NCBI GenBank assembly: GCA_023229605.1
Contig: JALNYY010000001.1
Coordinates: forward strand, 1 to 64,000
Reading direction: 5' to 3'
Origin: Methylobacter sp.
GTDB taxonomy: Bacteria > Pseudomonadota > Gammaproteobacteria > Methylococcales > Methylomonadaceae
Length of the DNA: 64,000 bases
Under the pieces are notes generated by a model, which worked only from the letters and a program-made list of their open reading frames with translations, was not told the origin of the DNA and made no database searches. This document shows, one piece after another, positions 15,535 to 23,972 of the stretch. The translations under genes and the position numbers were made by a program. The number at the start of each line of letters is the position of its first letter. Position 1 is the first letter of the stretch.

Positions 15535-15565
15535 TTGACTCTGTTCTTAGATACGGCATTTATTA
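15535..15565 (+). promoter_or_regulatory. Third MerR-type promoter, in front of the TauE permease
   Basis: TTGACT (15535-15540) and TTATTA (15560-15565) with a 19-bp spacer containing CTGTTC and ATACGGC. The sequence duplicates that at 14887. Further downstream the segment ATAAGCACGTTTATAT is also shared (about 15008 and 15656). It is 200 bp upstream of the permease start at 15769. Confidence 0.7.
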
Positions 15566-15768
15566 TTTCAATCGTGCTTTGGGGGGTATAACTTGGCTGT
15601 CGATTAGCTTGTTTCCCATTAGGAATGATCTTATCGGCGGCCCTCTTTTCAGAAATAAGCACGTTTATATCGATTTTTTAGGTCTATGTCCTGAGGATCA
15701 AATAGATGATTACACAAAAACCATTCAATTCTATAAGCGCCGCTTCATTATTTGGAAAGGAAAACACC

Positions 15769-16884
15769 ATGATGCAAGTGAAATTCGGAGTCGGACTCGT
15801 TGATTGGTGGCAACACCACGGTCGCGATTGGGCTTCCCTTTATGACACAGCACCATTGGCGTTAATGGCGGCTGGTTTTGGCAGCGCAGCCATCAACCAC
15901 CTGTCGGTGTTGCATTTCCTGAGTCCGATCTTTAACTTCACAGCGGTTAATTGTCTCGTATTTGCCCATAGCAAGCTTTATCAGTCATCCGCTCATACTG
16001 GCGAGACTGGCCCAAAGCCTAAAAGAGAGCGTCTGTATAAGACACTGTTCTGGATTACCGCGACGCTCACGCTAGCGATGGTCGGCTTGCCGAGTATTTA
16101 CTATCTGCTTTTGGGAAGCGTTGCGGGCCTGCTTTCCGGACTGTTCGGCATCGGCGGCGGCATTATCATTGTCCCCTTCCTGGTCTGGCTTTTTTCGGCT
16201 CAGGGGATTGCGCCGGACTTGGTCATGCTGATGGCCGTGGCGACTTCGCTAGCCACTATCATCGTCACCTCAGCGGCTTCCCTTCAGTCTCACCACCTTC
16301 TCGGTGCGGTTGACTGGCTGGTCGTGAAGCAACTGGTGCCAGGTGTCTTGGTCGGTGCTCTGCTGGGTTCGGTCGTCGCGGACAGCTTGCCGACCGATCT
16401 TTTTAAAACGCTGTTCGCCTTCTTTCCGTTATGGGTAGCTTTTCAGCTGATCAAACCCAACTTGCCAGCGCTCGATCCTGATAAGTCGCCTGGCGACCGA
16501 AACCTTGTCGGCGCAGGCGGCATCATCGGTGTACTTTGCACCCTCTTGGGCGCCGGCATCGGGGTCATCATCGTCCCTTTCCTGGTCAAGCGCCAGTTTC
16601 CCTTGCGCCAAGCTGTGGCCGTTTCCAGCGCCTGTGGATTATCCATCGCTATCGTCGGTTCTTTCGGCTACATCGCCCTAGGCTGGGGCAACGCCGGTCT
16701 TCCTGGCTGGAGCCTGGGTTATCTCTATGTGCCTGCATTTCTCTGCATCGTGACCAGTAGCCGGGTATTCGCCCCAATGGGGGCGCAACTCACACATAAG
16801 CTGCCGACCGAGAACCTGAAAAGGATATTTGCGCTGTTCTTGTTCGCGGTCGGGATACGGCTGCTTTGGCAGACTGTCGTCTAA
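15769..16884 (+). CDS. TauE/SafE permease with MerT-like N-terminal region
   Basis: Residues about 110-370 form a TauE/SafE (DUF81) permease with its two repeats (GSVAGLLSGLFGIGGGIIIVP, later GGIIGVLCTLLGAGIGVIIVP). The first about 105 residues are not part of that family; they end SPIFNFTAVNCLVFAHSKLY, then KRERLYKTLFWITATLTLAM, which lines up with the MerT pattern RPYF..KLY..C..R..IFWI...P at 9619 but without its cysteines. TauE members export sulfite or organosulfur acids. ATG 15769 follows GGAAAGGA. A MerR-type promoter lies upstream, so metal or thiol control is likely. Confidence 0.82.
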   Translation: MMQVKFGVGLVDWWQHHGRDWASLYDTAPLALMAAGFGSAAINHLSVLHFLSPIFNFTAVNCLVFAHSKLYQSSAHTGETGPKPKRERLYKTLFWITATLTLAMVGLPSIYYLLLGSVAGLLSGLFGIGGGIIIVPFLVWLFSAQGIAPDLVMLMAVATSLATIIVTSAASLQSHHLLGAVDWLVVKQLVPGVLVGALLGSVVADSLPTDLFKTLFAFFPLWVAFQLIKPNLPALDPDKSPGDRNLVGAGGIIGVLCTLLGAGIGVIIVPFLVKRQFPLRQAVAVSSACGLSIAIVGSFGYIALGWGNAGLPGWSLGYLYVPAFLCIVTSSRVFAPMGAQLTHKLPTENLKRIFALFLFAVGIRLLWQTVV

Positions 16885-16994
16885 TCATCCGCAATCACTC
16901 TATAAACACACAAACCTTAACAATCAGATTTTAACTATTAAACACCCAATCTTTATGTGTTTATCGCACATTACATGGGTAAGGATGACACAGT

Positions 16995-17351
16995 ATGATA
17001 AATGGTTGGCTTAAAATTTCCTTGCAAAAAAATATTCTAATGCGTGCGATCAAGGTTGCGCTGGTGGTTGGTTCCATTCTGATGTTAATCAATCACGGTG
17101 ATGTAATACTGAGTAATGGATTATCGATAAAGGAACTCATCAAAATTACTTTGACCTATTTAGTACCCTATTGTGTTTCGACCTATTCAAGCACTGAAGC
17201 GGTTTGTGCTGCTGAAAACATGCCCAGTATTAATAAATTAATGTGGGAATATCTCAAGCGGAAAAGCTCCGAATTAGCTCATTGCTCAATAACTGTTTTT
17301 AATTTGTTCATCATCCGGCTGCAACAAATAAAAAACAATCGAAATACTTAA
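16995..17351 (+). CDS. nrtS: NrtS-like nitrate/nitrite transporter subunit
   Basis: Residues about 12-68 match NrtS: RAIKVALVVGSILMLINHGD, then KITLTYLVPYCVSTYSS, two membrane helices. NrtS proteins are short nitrate/nitrite carriers described in marine bacteria. This one is 118 residues with a C-terminal extension of about 50 residues that I do not recognise. It lies between two TauE permeases in the same direction, 12 bp before the second. Confidence 0.75.
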   Translation: MINGWLKISLQKNILMRAIKVALVVGSILMLINHGDVILSNGLSIKELIKITLTYLVPYCVSTYSSTEAVCAAENMPSINKLMWEYLKRKSSELAHCSITVFNLFIIRLQQIKNNRNT

Positions 17352-17363
17352 CGGGTTGTACTT

Positions 17364-18299
17364 ATGGGAAGCGATCAAAAACGGCAGTTCTCCCTTTATT
17401 CCGCTCCCGTGATTGAGCCGGATAACTATTCATCGGCAAAAAACTTTACGTATTTCACACCTTGGCTTTTTATATTCACTCTCATCTGGCTTGCCGTTTA
17501 CGGGTTTGTATTTCCGGACCCTATCGGGCTTACCGCTAGCAATTGGCCGCTGGTCATCGTCGGTGTGTTCGGGGCTTTCATCGGCAATGCCACCGCGATT
17601 GGGGGCGGCATTGTTTTTATCCCGGTGCTGATGTTCGCTTACCAAGTGGATCCCGTCAGCGCCTTGAAACTCGCATTCGTCACTCAAGCCGTCGGCATGA
17701 CCAGCGGCGCATCCGGTTGGCTGCGCCGCGGCGAAGTGCCGTTGCGGCTTTTGCAATGGACCGTGCCTGCGCTTATTATCGGGACAATGATGTCCACATT
17801 CTTGATTCACCCGCAGCCGATGGTGGTCAAAGGGCTGTTTGGTCCCATTGCATTTCTGACCGGCTTGCTGACGCTCATCACGCTTGATCGAAAAGGCGGG
17901 CGAACGGAACTTCCTGCACATGCTCGCACCTCAATCGTCCTGGTTTCTTTTATCGGCGGCATGATTACCGGCTGGGTTGCGATTGGCGAGGGCGAAATCA
18001 TCGCTGCCTTTTGTATGCTCGCTTACGGCCTTAACGCTAACCGGGCAATCGGGCTGGGCGTGGTATTGCTGTCGTTAAATTCCCTGCTGCTGGCTTTTAT
18101 TCATGCCTTCTATTACGGAGGCGTACCTTGGGATATGGCCGCATTCACCATGCTTGGCGTACTCTGGGGCGGACGGCTGGGGCCCTTTCTTGCCCAATGG
18201 ATTTCCCCACGCGCTACAAAAAAGGGTTTCGCCTTTATCGCGTTGCTTGATGGCTTGATGATTACCATGCAGACGAGCTATGTGATGTTTTTTCAGTAA
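17364..18299 (+). CDS. TauE/SafE-family permease
   Basis: This 311-residue protein has eight or so membrane helices and the TauE/SafE signature (GVFGAFIGNATAIGGGIVFIPVL, KLAFVTQAVGMTSG, and a second half FIGGMITGWVAIGEGEIIAAF). The cytoplasmic N-terminus has a tyrosine-rich segment (QFSLYSAPVIEPDNYSS). Substrate is probably a sulfonate, sulfite or other small anion. It is unlike the permease at 15769 in sequence, so this is not a recent duplicate. Confidence 0.85.
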   Translation: MGSDQKRQFSLYSAPVIEPDNYSSAKNFTYFTPWLFIFTLIWLAVYGFVFPDPIGLTASNWPLVIVGVFGAFIGNATAIGGGIVFIPVLMFAYQVDPVSALKLAFVTQAVGMTSGASGWLRRGEVPLRLLQWTVPALIIGTMMSTFLIHPQPMVVKGLFGPIAFLTGLLTLITLDRKGGRTELPAHARTSIVLVSFIGGMITGWVAIGEGEIIAAFCMLAYGLNANRAIGLGVVLLSLNSLLLAFIHAFYYGGVPWDMAAFTMLGVLWGGRLGPFLAQWISPRATKKGFAFIALLDGLMITMQTSYVMFFQ

Positions 18300-18369
18300 A
18301 GGACTTATAAAACTTTGCACGGTCATGTTTTGGTTTTTGCTGTCATTGGTAAATTTCCATAACATCAAA

Positions 18370-19707
18370 CTAATATTGACTGCTATGTGTCTTGGCACCG
18401 GCTCCGATGGTAGTAGTCAAAAAATAGGGGGCGATGAGGTGTTGTAGCATCGCCTCAATCCGGTGTTCGTCAAAGCCACTCATTTCCTCATGAAGACGGG
18501 GTGCGATCAGCGCAAAAACACTCACCAATTGCGGATCGAAATGACTGCCGCTGTCCCGTTCGAGCATGGCTATGGCTTCGGACATTGTCCACGACTCCTT
18601 ATACGGGCGCTTGGAAGTCAGGGCGTCGAATACATCCACGATGGCGAATATCCGCGCATTCAAGGGAATCGCTTCAGCCTTGAGCCCCTGCGGATAACCG
18701 GTACCGTCGAATTTCTCATGATGAAATTCGACGACGTCCCTGGCGCCGCTTAGCCAGCTTGATTTGCTCAGGATATCCACGCCCAGCGATACGTGCGTTT
18801 TCATAACCTCGAACTCTTCCGGCGTCAGTTTTCCCGGTTTCAGCAAGATCGGATCGCGGATGCCGATTTTGCCGACATCGTGTAAAAAGGCACCGGCGAT
18901 CAGGTTATGAATATCTTCACGGGAGAGCCCGATCGCCTCGCCAAGTCGGAGTGCATAAAATGTTACCCGATAGTTATGGCTATTGGTGTCGGAGTCGCGT
19001 TCGGCAATCGCGCAACCGAGCACATTCATCAGTTCCAGGTTGCCTTTCAGCAAATCGCCGGACAATTTGATCAGTCCCCGGTTGAGCATCAGGATGATCG
19101 GATACATCAGGAAGGTGGTGAATGTGATGCCAAGGCTGACAAACAGCAGTGTGCGCAGCAGGTCGTCCTTAATCGAGTCGAGGGTCTGCCTATCGACCTG
19201 GTAGATGCCTTCGAAATAACCGGTCAAATAATCCTGGACGCCTTTCAGCGGAACCAGGATGACCAACAGCAATTCGCCACGGATGAAGTGAACCTCATGG
19301 GAAAATTCACCCACCTGTGGAAATCGATGGCGATAGCGATCGATGCCCTGTTCGGCGACCTCCTGCCCAGGCCGAATAGTTTCCAGCTGGAGTTGTTTAT
19401 TGCGGTCGTACAGTTCGACGACCAGGAAATGTTGGTTGACCAGTTGCCTTTCCAACTCTGCCAGATGTTGGCGAGCTGATGAATCCAGCCGTTCCAAATT
19501 ATGGGCGGACTCCCCGCTGAAGGTCGCCGATTCCCTGAGTGCGAGTTCATGCACGAATTGCCGGATGCGATTGATCTCCAACCATAAAACGCCGCCGCCG
19601 ACCGCCACGCTGGGGAACAGCCAGCCCAGGAATAGCCGGATAAGGATTTTCCGGTGAATAAACCGGCCCGTAGAAATCGCTACGCTGGAATCCGTTCTAC
19701 CGTTCAT
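18370..19707 (-). CDS. Membrane sensor with HD-GYP c-di-GMP phosphodiesterase domain
   Basis: The 445-residue protein has an N-terminal helix (LIRLFLGWLFPSVAVGGGVLWL), a periplasmic region of about 160 residues, a second helix (LLFVSLGITFTTFLMYPIILML) and an HD-GYP domain: FLHDVGKIGIRDPILLKPGKLT, HHEKFDGTGYP and DVFDALTSKRPYK. The HD and GYP motifs are intact, so c-di-GMP hydrolysis is expected. ATG at 19707 overlaps the stop of the AhpD-like gene upstream (ATGA). Confidence 0.92.
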   Translation of the reverse strand: MNGRTDSSVAISTGRFIHRKILIRLFLGWLFPSVAVGGGVLWLEINRIRQFVHELALRESATFSGESAHNLERLDSSARQHLAELERQLVNQHFLVVELYDRNKQLQLETIRPGQEVAEQGIDRYRHRFPQVGEFSHEVHFIRGELLLVILVPLKGVQDYLTGYFEGIYQVDRQTLDSIKDDLLRTLLFVSLGITFTTFLMYPIILMLNRGLIKLSGDLLKGNLELMNVLGCAIAERDSDTNSHNYRVTFYALRLGEAIGLSREDIHNLIAGAFLHDVGKIGIRDPILLKPGKLTPEEFEVMKTHVSLGVDILSKSSWLSGARDVVEFHHEKFDGTGYPQGLKAEAIPLNARIFAIVDVFDALTSKRPYKESWTMSEAIAMLERDSGSHFDPQLVSVFALIAPRLHEEMSGFDEHRIEAMLQHLIAPYFLTTTIGAGAKTHSSQY

Positions 19708-20277
19708 CGGCTTTCCGCGTTGTGGCCTGTATTTCCCGGCAGACGGCAAAATCCTTGTGCCGGCAAATCCAGGGCGCTGTTAAATTTGCTGGATAAATTC
19801 TGAAAAGCAATCAGCCCGGTGAGTTCGACTATTGCATCTTCGTTAAAGTAGTCATGCAGGCGCTGAGTCAAATCATCATCCACCTGCCGGTCGCTATAAG
19901 TCACCGCCTCGGCATATTCCAGGACCAGCCTTTCTTTATCATCGAACAACTCGCTTGCTTGCCATTGGTCAAGGGCTTCCACTTTAGTTTATGGAACCCG
20001 TTCTTTTTGCCAACATGGCGGAGTTGATATCGATACAAAAACGGCAGCCGTTTATTTGCGATACTCTCACCGTAATCAAGGAGCGTAGAACCGGATTTAT
20101 AGGGCTGCTTTTTCTATCCAGCACCCCATAGAGTAAGGCTATCGCGGCAAACAACCCAGGGATTCTGGCCCAAATCAACGCAGGCTTAAGGACTTGCCCG
20201 TATTTTCTTTTTTGATGCCAAAAGAACGGGCGAAGATACCAGGGATAACTGGAAATGGATTTTTCTGTGATTCTCAT
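19704..20277 (-). pseudogene. Carboxymuconolactone decarboxylase/AhpD-like protein, frameshifted
   Basis: The first frame (to about 19985) has RSLITVRVSQINGCRFCIDINSAML with the redox CxxC of AhpD-like proteins; a stop follows KRTGSIN. The second frame continues VEALDQWQASELFDDKERLVLEYAEAVTYSDRQVDD, typical of this family. One extra base near 19987 breaks the gene. Related intact proteins are about 190 residues. The stop overlaps the HD-GYP start, showing operon structure. Confidence 0.8.
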
Positions 20278-20350
20278 ATCATATATCCAAGCAGATATTA
20301 AACATCCGGACTCATCCGAAGATGGTACGGGCAATGGCTTGTATGAAGCG

Positions 20351-20701
20351 TTACATCTGACGATGCAGATTTGCCATGCTCAAGTTTTCCTCGACAGCTT
20401 TTTCATAGATATTAATCAGTCTTTGGCAATGATCTTTAAACTCTTCCGTAAAATCATCCGGCAGCCTGCCGTAGACTACGCCTCTGGACTCATATTGCCT
20501 AAGAAGTTGCTTGTGCTCATCAACTTTAAGCTGCATTGCTTTCGCCGCTTCCTCATAATGTTGGGCCAGCGCCTCATGATCGGCTTTGGTTGTTGCGTTT
20601 TGCACGGCTTGGCTCATATCCATCGGGTGCGGGTTTATCTCGGCGCAAGCGGACATTAAGCCAACAGTTAAAAGCAAGGTAATCAGTAAATTTGTTTTCA
20701 T
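20351..20701 (-). CDS. Small lipoprotein, paralogue A
   Basis: The 116-residue precursor has a lipoprotein signal (LLLTVGLMSACAE, lipobox Cys at residue 19) and a mature helical domain: QAVQNATTKADHEALAQHYE, then AMQLKVDEHKQLLRQYE and a Cys-containing C-terminus DHCQRLINIYEKAVEENLSM. Two paralogues lie at 38616 and 39057 after the cus operon. Family unknown to me; a small helical periplasmic protein. The matching context suggests a link to metal stress. Confidence 0.85.
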   Translation of the reverse strand: MKTNLLITLLLTVGLMSACAEINPHPMDMSQAVQNATTKADHEALAQHYEEAAKAMQLKVDEHKQLLRQYESRGVVYGRLPDDFTEEFKDHCQRLINIYEKAVEENLSMANLHRQM

Positions 20702-20931
20702 GGTTTTTCTCCAGAGTAGTTTAAAAATTTAAAGTGACATCATTTTTTAGTGTTCAGCAGCCTCAGTTGAGAACATCCGCATTTATCCTAATTGTGCAGT
20801 TGTTGACATCATGGTATAAGAAAAATCCAAGGAAGGAGTTCGATCTGAGGCCGTTGTCTGTTTTACGGTCCTTGGCAGAGATAGCCATATTCATAATCCA
20901 CTATTCTAATCAATTCGTTAGGAGAAACAAC

Positions 20932-21204
20932 ATGAAAGTATCCGTTCTATTCATAATTGCTTTGATAGCATTTGGCAGTCCCATCGCGAATGCCGTTGAA
21001 GAACAAAAGAAGCCAATGACCGAACAGGAGATGCAGGAAAAAATGAAGCAGATGGAAAAGGAATTGGCCGAAATGCGTGAGACTAAGGATCCCAAAGAGC
21101 GCATGCGGCTAATGAATGAACACATGGGGCACATGGGGCACATGCACAACATGATGATGGATGACTGGGGATGCGGCATGATGGGGCATGAGCCAACACA
21201 CTAG
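20932..21204 (+). CDS. Met/His-rich periplasmic protein, possible Cu/metal binder
   Basis: The 90-residue precursor has a signal peptide (MKVSVLFIIALIAFGSPIANA) and a mature chain that is a charged helix (MTEQEMQEKMKQMEKELAEM) followed by a Met/His cluster: NEHMGHMGHMHNMMMDDWGCGMMGH. Met/His clusters of this kind bind Cu(I)/Cu(II) or Ag(I). The ribosome site TTAGGAG precedes ATG 20932; the frame upstream to 20734 is not needed. It is divergent from lipoprotein A. Confidence 0.8.
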   Translation: MKVSVLFIIALIAFGSPIANAVEEQKKPMTEQEMQEKMKQMEKELAEMRETKDPKERMRLMNEHMGHMGHMHNMMMDDWGCGMMGHEPTH

Positions 21205-21662
21205 CGCTGCATACTGCAACATTGGGTTTTGCTTTGTTCGACCCAAGCGGTTTTATTGCAGCGAAAAAATTCCCGGGGAGTCGCTATTTTTGCGAAAGCT
21301 TTTATGGGCATCCCTGCCCAACAAGCGGCAAAAGCTACGCGACCGCTAATGCCTGCGGCTGCCCCAGACGTCCTGCTTCTTTCGTTGGATACCCAACATG
21401 GGGTATCCAACATCATTCTCGCAATGACTCGACGCGATTTCGGAAAGCCTGCATTTTCACTACGCAAAAAGCGCTTCGTGAAAACACATGCCCTATCGCT
21501 TCTGGGGACTACTCGACTCCTGTCTCGCAGCGAGGGTGGGCACAGGTTTTTGTGCCCACCCGAATTAGACTGCTGCAAAGGGTGGATAAAGTTGCATAGC
21601 CACCTTGCCGAGCATACAAAACCGGATATTTTTATTTGTTGCTACCAGACACTAAGAAAATC
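21205..21662. other. 458-bp non-coding stretch with 11-bp perfect hairpin
   Basis: No gene is supported here. At 21534-21544 GGGTGGGCACA pairs perfectly with TGTGCCCACCC at 21551-21561 over a 6-base loop; it lies 100 bp downstream of the zntA stop on the minus strand and could protect or end that transcript. A 25-bp element at 21277-21301 recurs at 30432-30456. Confidence 0.55.
21277..21301 (+). repeat. 25-bp direct repeat flanking the czc-znt operon, copy 1
   Basis: GGAGTCGCTATTT, four variable bases, then GAAAGCTT. The identical pieces with identical spacing occur at 30432-30456, in the same orientation, on the other side of the operon. Confidence 0.5.
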
Positions 21663-23972
21663 CTATTTGGTATGTAGCAATCTCAATCCGTTTGCTACAA
21701 CCAATAAAGAAGCCCCCATATCGGCGGCAATGGCTTCCCATAAGGTCGCCACGCCTGCAAAGGCGAGCACAGCGAAAGCAGCCTTGACTGTCAGTGCAAA
21801 GGTAATATTCTGCCGAATGATCGATAATGTTCGCTTGGAATGTCCGATCAGCCAAGGCAACTTGGACAGGTCATCGCCCATTAAGGCGATATCGGCTATT
21901 TCGATAGCCGCATCCGAACCCAATACGCCCATCGCAATGCCTAGGTTGGCCCGCCCCAGCGCCGGTGCATCGTTGACACCATCGCCGATCATCGCCACCT
22001 GTCCGTATTGCTCGACCATTTGACCGACGATCTCCACTTTATCGGCGGGCAACAATTCAGCATGTACCTCATCGATGCCAATCTGGGCCGCGATGTTATT
22101 GGCGGTTACCTGATTGTCACCGGTCAACATGACCAGGTGTTTAACACCCGTCCGTCTCAAGGCCTGCAAAATCGATTTAATGTCAGCGCGGGGTTGATCG
22201 GCAACAGCAATCAGGCCGCAAATGTGCCGGTCATTGCCAATCGCAATCACGGTTTGTCCAGTCTGTTCCAGGGCAATGGCTTTATCACTGATTTCGGGGA
22301 TTTCCTGGCTCCGCTCCAGTAAATAACGACGCGATCCCAGCCAGTAATCCGTGCCGTTAAATAGTCCGGTAACACCTTTGCCGGGCAACACCGTCACATT
22401 GTCGGCACTGTCCACACGGATACCGAGCTGTTCTGTATGGCGTAAAATGGCTTTCGCCAGCGGATGATTGCTACGCGCTTCCAGTGCGGCAGCGCGGGAC
22501 AATAGCTCTTCTTCGCTATGACTATTGAACGGATAAACACCGGTCACAATCGGTTCACCACAGGTCAGCGTACCGGTTTTGTCAAAAGCAAAGGCCTGAA
22601 TGGCTGCGGGGGCTTCAATATAAGTACCGCCTTTGATCAGGATGCCTTGCCGGGCAGCACAGGCCAAGGCCGCAACAATGCTGACCGGCGTCGAAATCAC
22701 TAACGCGCAGGGGCAAGCGATGACCAATAACACTAAGGCGCGGTATAACCACTCGTCCCAGACGCCCGCTAAAAACAACGGCGGAATGACCCAGACGGCC
22801 AGCGCCAAGGTCATCACCACCGGCGTATAAATACGCGCAAACTTCTCAACCCATTGCTCGACTTCGGTGCGCTTGCCATGCGCTTCGCCGACCAAACGCG
22901 TGATCTGTGCCAGGGTGGTGTCCGTCACCCGTTTGGTGGAGCGGATTTCCAGTGTTCCCTCGCCATTAATGCTACCGGCAAACACGTCATCGCCGACTTG
23001 TTTGGCCACGGGCATGCTTTCTCCGGTAATCGGCGCCTGATTGACCGAGCTGGAACCTCGGGTGACTTCGCCATCGAGCGGGATTTTATCGCCTGGGGCG
23101 AGAATGAAGAGACTGCCTATACTGACTTCTGCGGCAGACAGGATACGTTCCTGTCCACTGTCATCCTTGACCGTAACCGTCGATGGCGCTAAATCCAGCA
23201 AGGCTTCGACGGCATGACGGGCACGGCCTATACTCCAGCTTTCAATTGCCAAGGACAGCGCAAACAGGAAACTGACGGTTGCCGCTTCGAACCATTCCTC
23301 AATGAATAAGGCACCGATAACGGCAATCGTCATTAGCAAATTCATATCGGCCCGCAAGCGCTTCAAGGCATAAAACGCTTTCACAATCACATGCCGAGAA
23401 CCGCAAGCAACGGCTAGGCCAAAGGCTATTTTTTCCGGTAGCGGCATCGCCAGCTGAGCGTGGGCATTCAGTAGACTATGTAGATAGCGAGTCACCACGT
23501 CCCATTGCAGTTCAACATTTTCTTGCAAGCTGAAAACGGTTTGCAGATTCGCTAAGCCTTCGGCCATGACGATATGAATCACCATACCAGCAATAATAAA
23601 CAGACCGCTGAGCACGGTATAAACGGTCTTCGAACGATGCAATTGCTTGGCATCGGCCTCTGTCTGGCCGGGTTGCCAAGGAACAGCTTTCATACCCGTT
23701 GCAGCAACCGCTTTGATGATGGTTTTTTCGGACACGGGTTCTGCATCAGACAACAGCATCATGCGCCCGTTTAAAACATCGAATGCCAGCTTGTCGCTGC
23801 CGCCCACCAGCGGACCGATTGCACTTTTCAAGGTGGCGACTTCTTCAGCGCAGTCCAGACCTTCGATCTTGAACGTCATGCCACTCGGGGAGTTTGATAC
23901 CGTCGGCTGAGTGGCATCCGGTTTCTCGCCTGCACAACCGCAGGTTTTTTCAGTTTGCTTGCAGTTACTCAT
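21663..23972 (-). CDS. zntA: P1B-type Zn/Cd/Pb-exporting ATPase
   Basis: The 769-residue protein has a Cys-rich start (KQTEKTCGCAGE), a degenerate HMA domain (GLDCAEEVATL), and the P1B core: TGES, the CPC metal site in VIACPCALV, phosphorylation motif DKTGTLT, SNHPLAKAI with the HP locus, GDGVNDAPAL. The last helix has ADMGASLLVVANGLRL with the Asp that marks the Zn/Cd/Pb group (P1B-2, ZntA D714). It exports divalent cations to the periplasm. Its start overlaps the czcA stop by 8 bp, so both are co-transcribed and would pass metal from cytoplasm to the RND pump. Confidence 0.93.
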   Translation of the reverse strand: MSNCKQTEKTCGCAGEKPDATQPTVSNSPSGMTFKIEGLDCAEEVATLKSAIGPLVGGSDKLAFDVLNGRMMLLSDAEPVSEKTIIKAVAATGMKAVPWQPGQTEADAKQLHRSKTVYTVLSGLFIIAGMVIHIVMAEGLANLQTVFSLQENVELQWDVVTRYLHSLLNAHAQLAMPLPEKIAFGLAVACGSRHVIVKAFYALKRLRADMNLLMTIAVIGALFIEEWFEAATVSFLFALSLAIESWSIGRARHAVEALLDLAPSTVTVKDDSGQERILSAAEVSIGSLFILAPGDKIPLDGEVTRGSSSVNQAPITGESMPVAKQVGDDVFAGSINGEGTLEIRSTKRVTDTTLAQITRLVGEAHGKRTEVEQWVEKFARIYTPVVMTLALAVWVIPPLFLAGVWDEWLYRALVLLVIACPCALVISTPVSIVAALACAARQGILIKGGTYIEAPAAIQAFAFDKTGTLTCGEPIVTGVYPFNSHSEEELLSRAAALEARSNHPLAKAILRHTEQLGIRVDSADNVTVLPGKGVTGLFNGTDYWLGSRRYLLERSQEIPEISDKAIALEQTGQTVIAIGNDRHICGLIAVADQPRADIKSILQALRRTGVKHLVMLTGDNQVTANNIAAQIGIDEVHAELLPADKVEIVGQMVEQYGQVAMIGDGVNDAPALGRANLGIAMGVLGSDAAIEIADIALMGDDLSKLPWLIGHSKRTLSIIRQNITFALTVKAAFAVLAFAGVATLWEAIAADMGASLLVVANGLRLLHTK

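Noticed and set aside
15489..15803. 104-codon ORF overlapping the TauE permease start
   Set aside because: It covers a duplicated promoter region and overlaps the permease in another frame; no family pattern.
18907..19479. 190-codon plus-strand ORF opposite the HD-GYP gene
   Set aside because: Antisense shadow of an intact gene with clear HD and GYP motifs.
21229..22023. 264-codon plus-strand ORF covering the intergenic region and the zntA 3' end
   Set aside because: Most of it is antisense to zntA, and the intergenic part shows no protein-like pattern or ribosome site.
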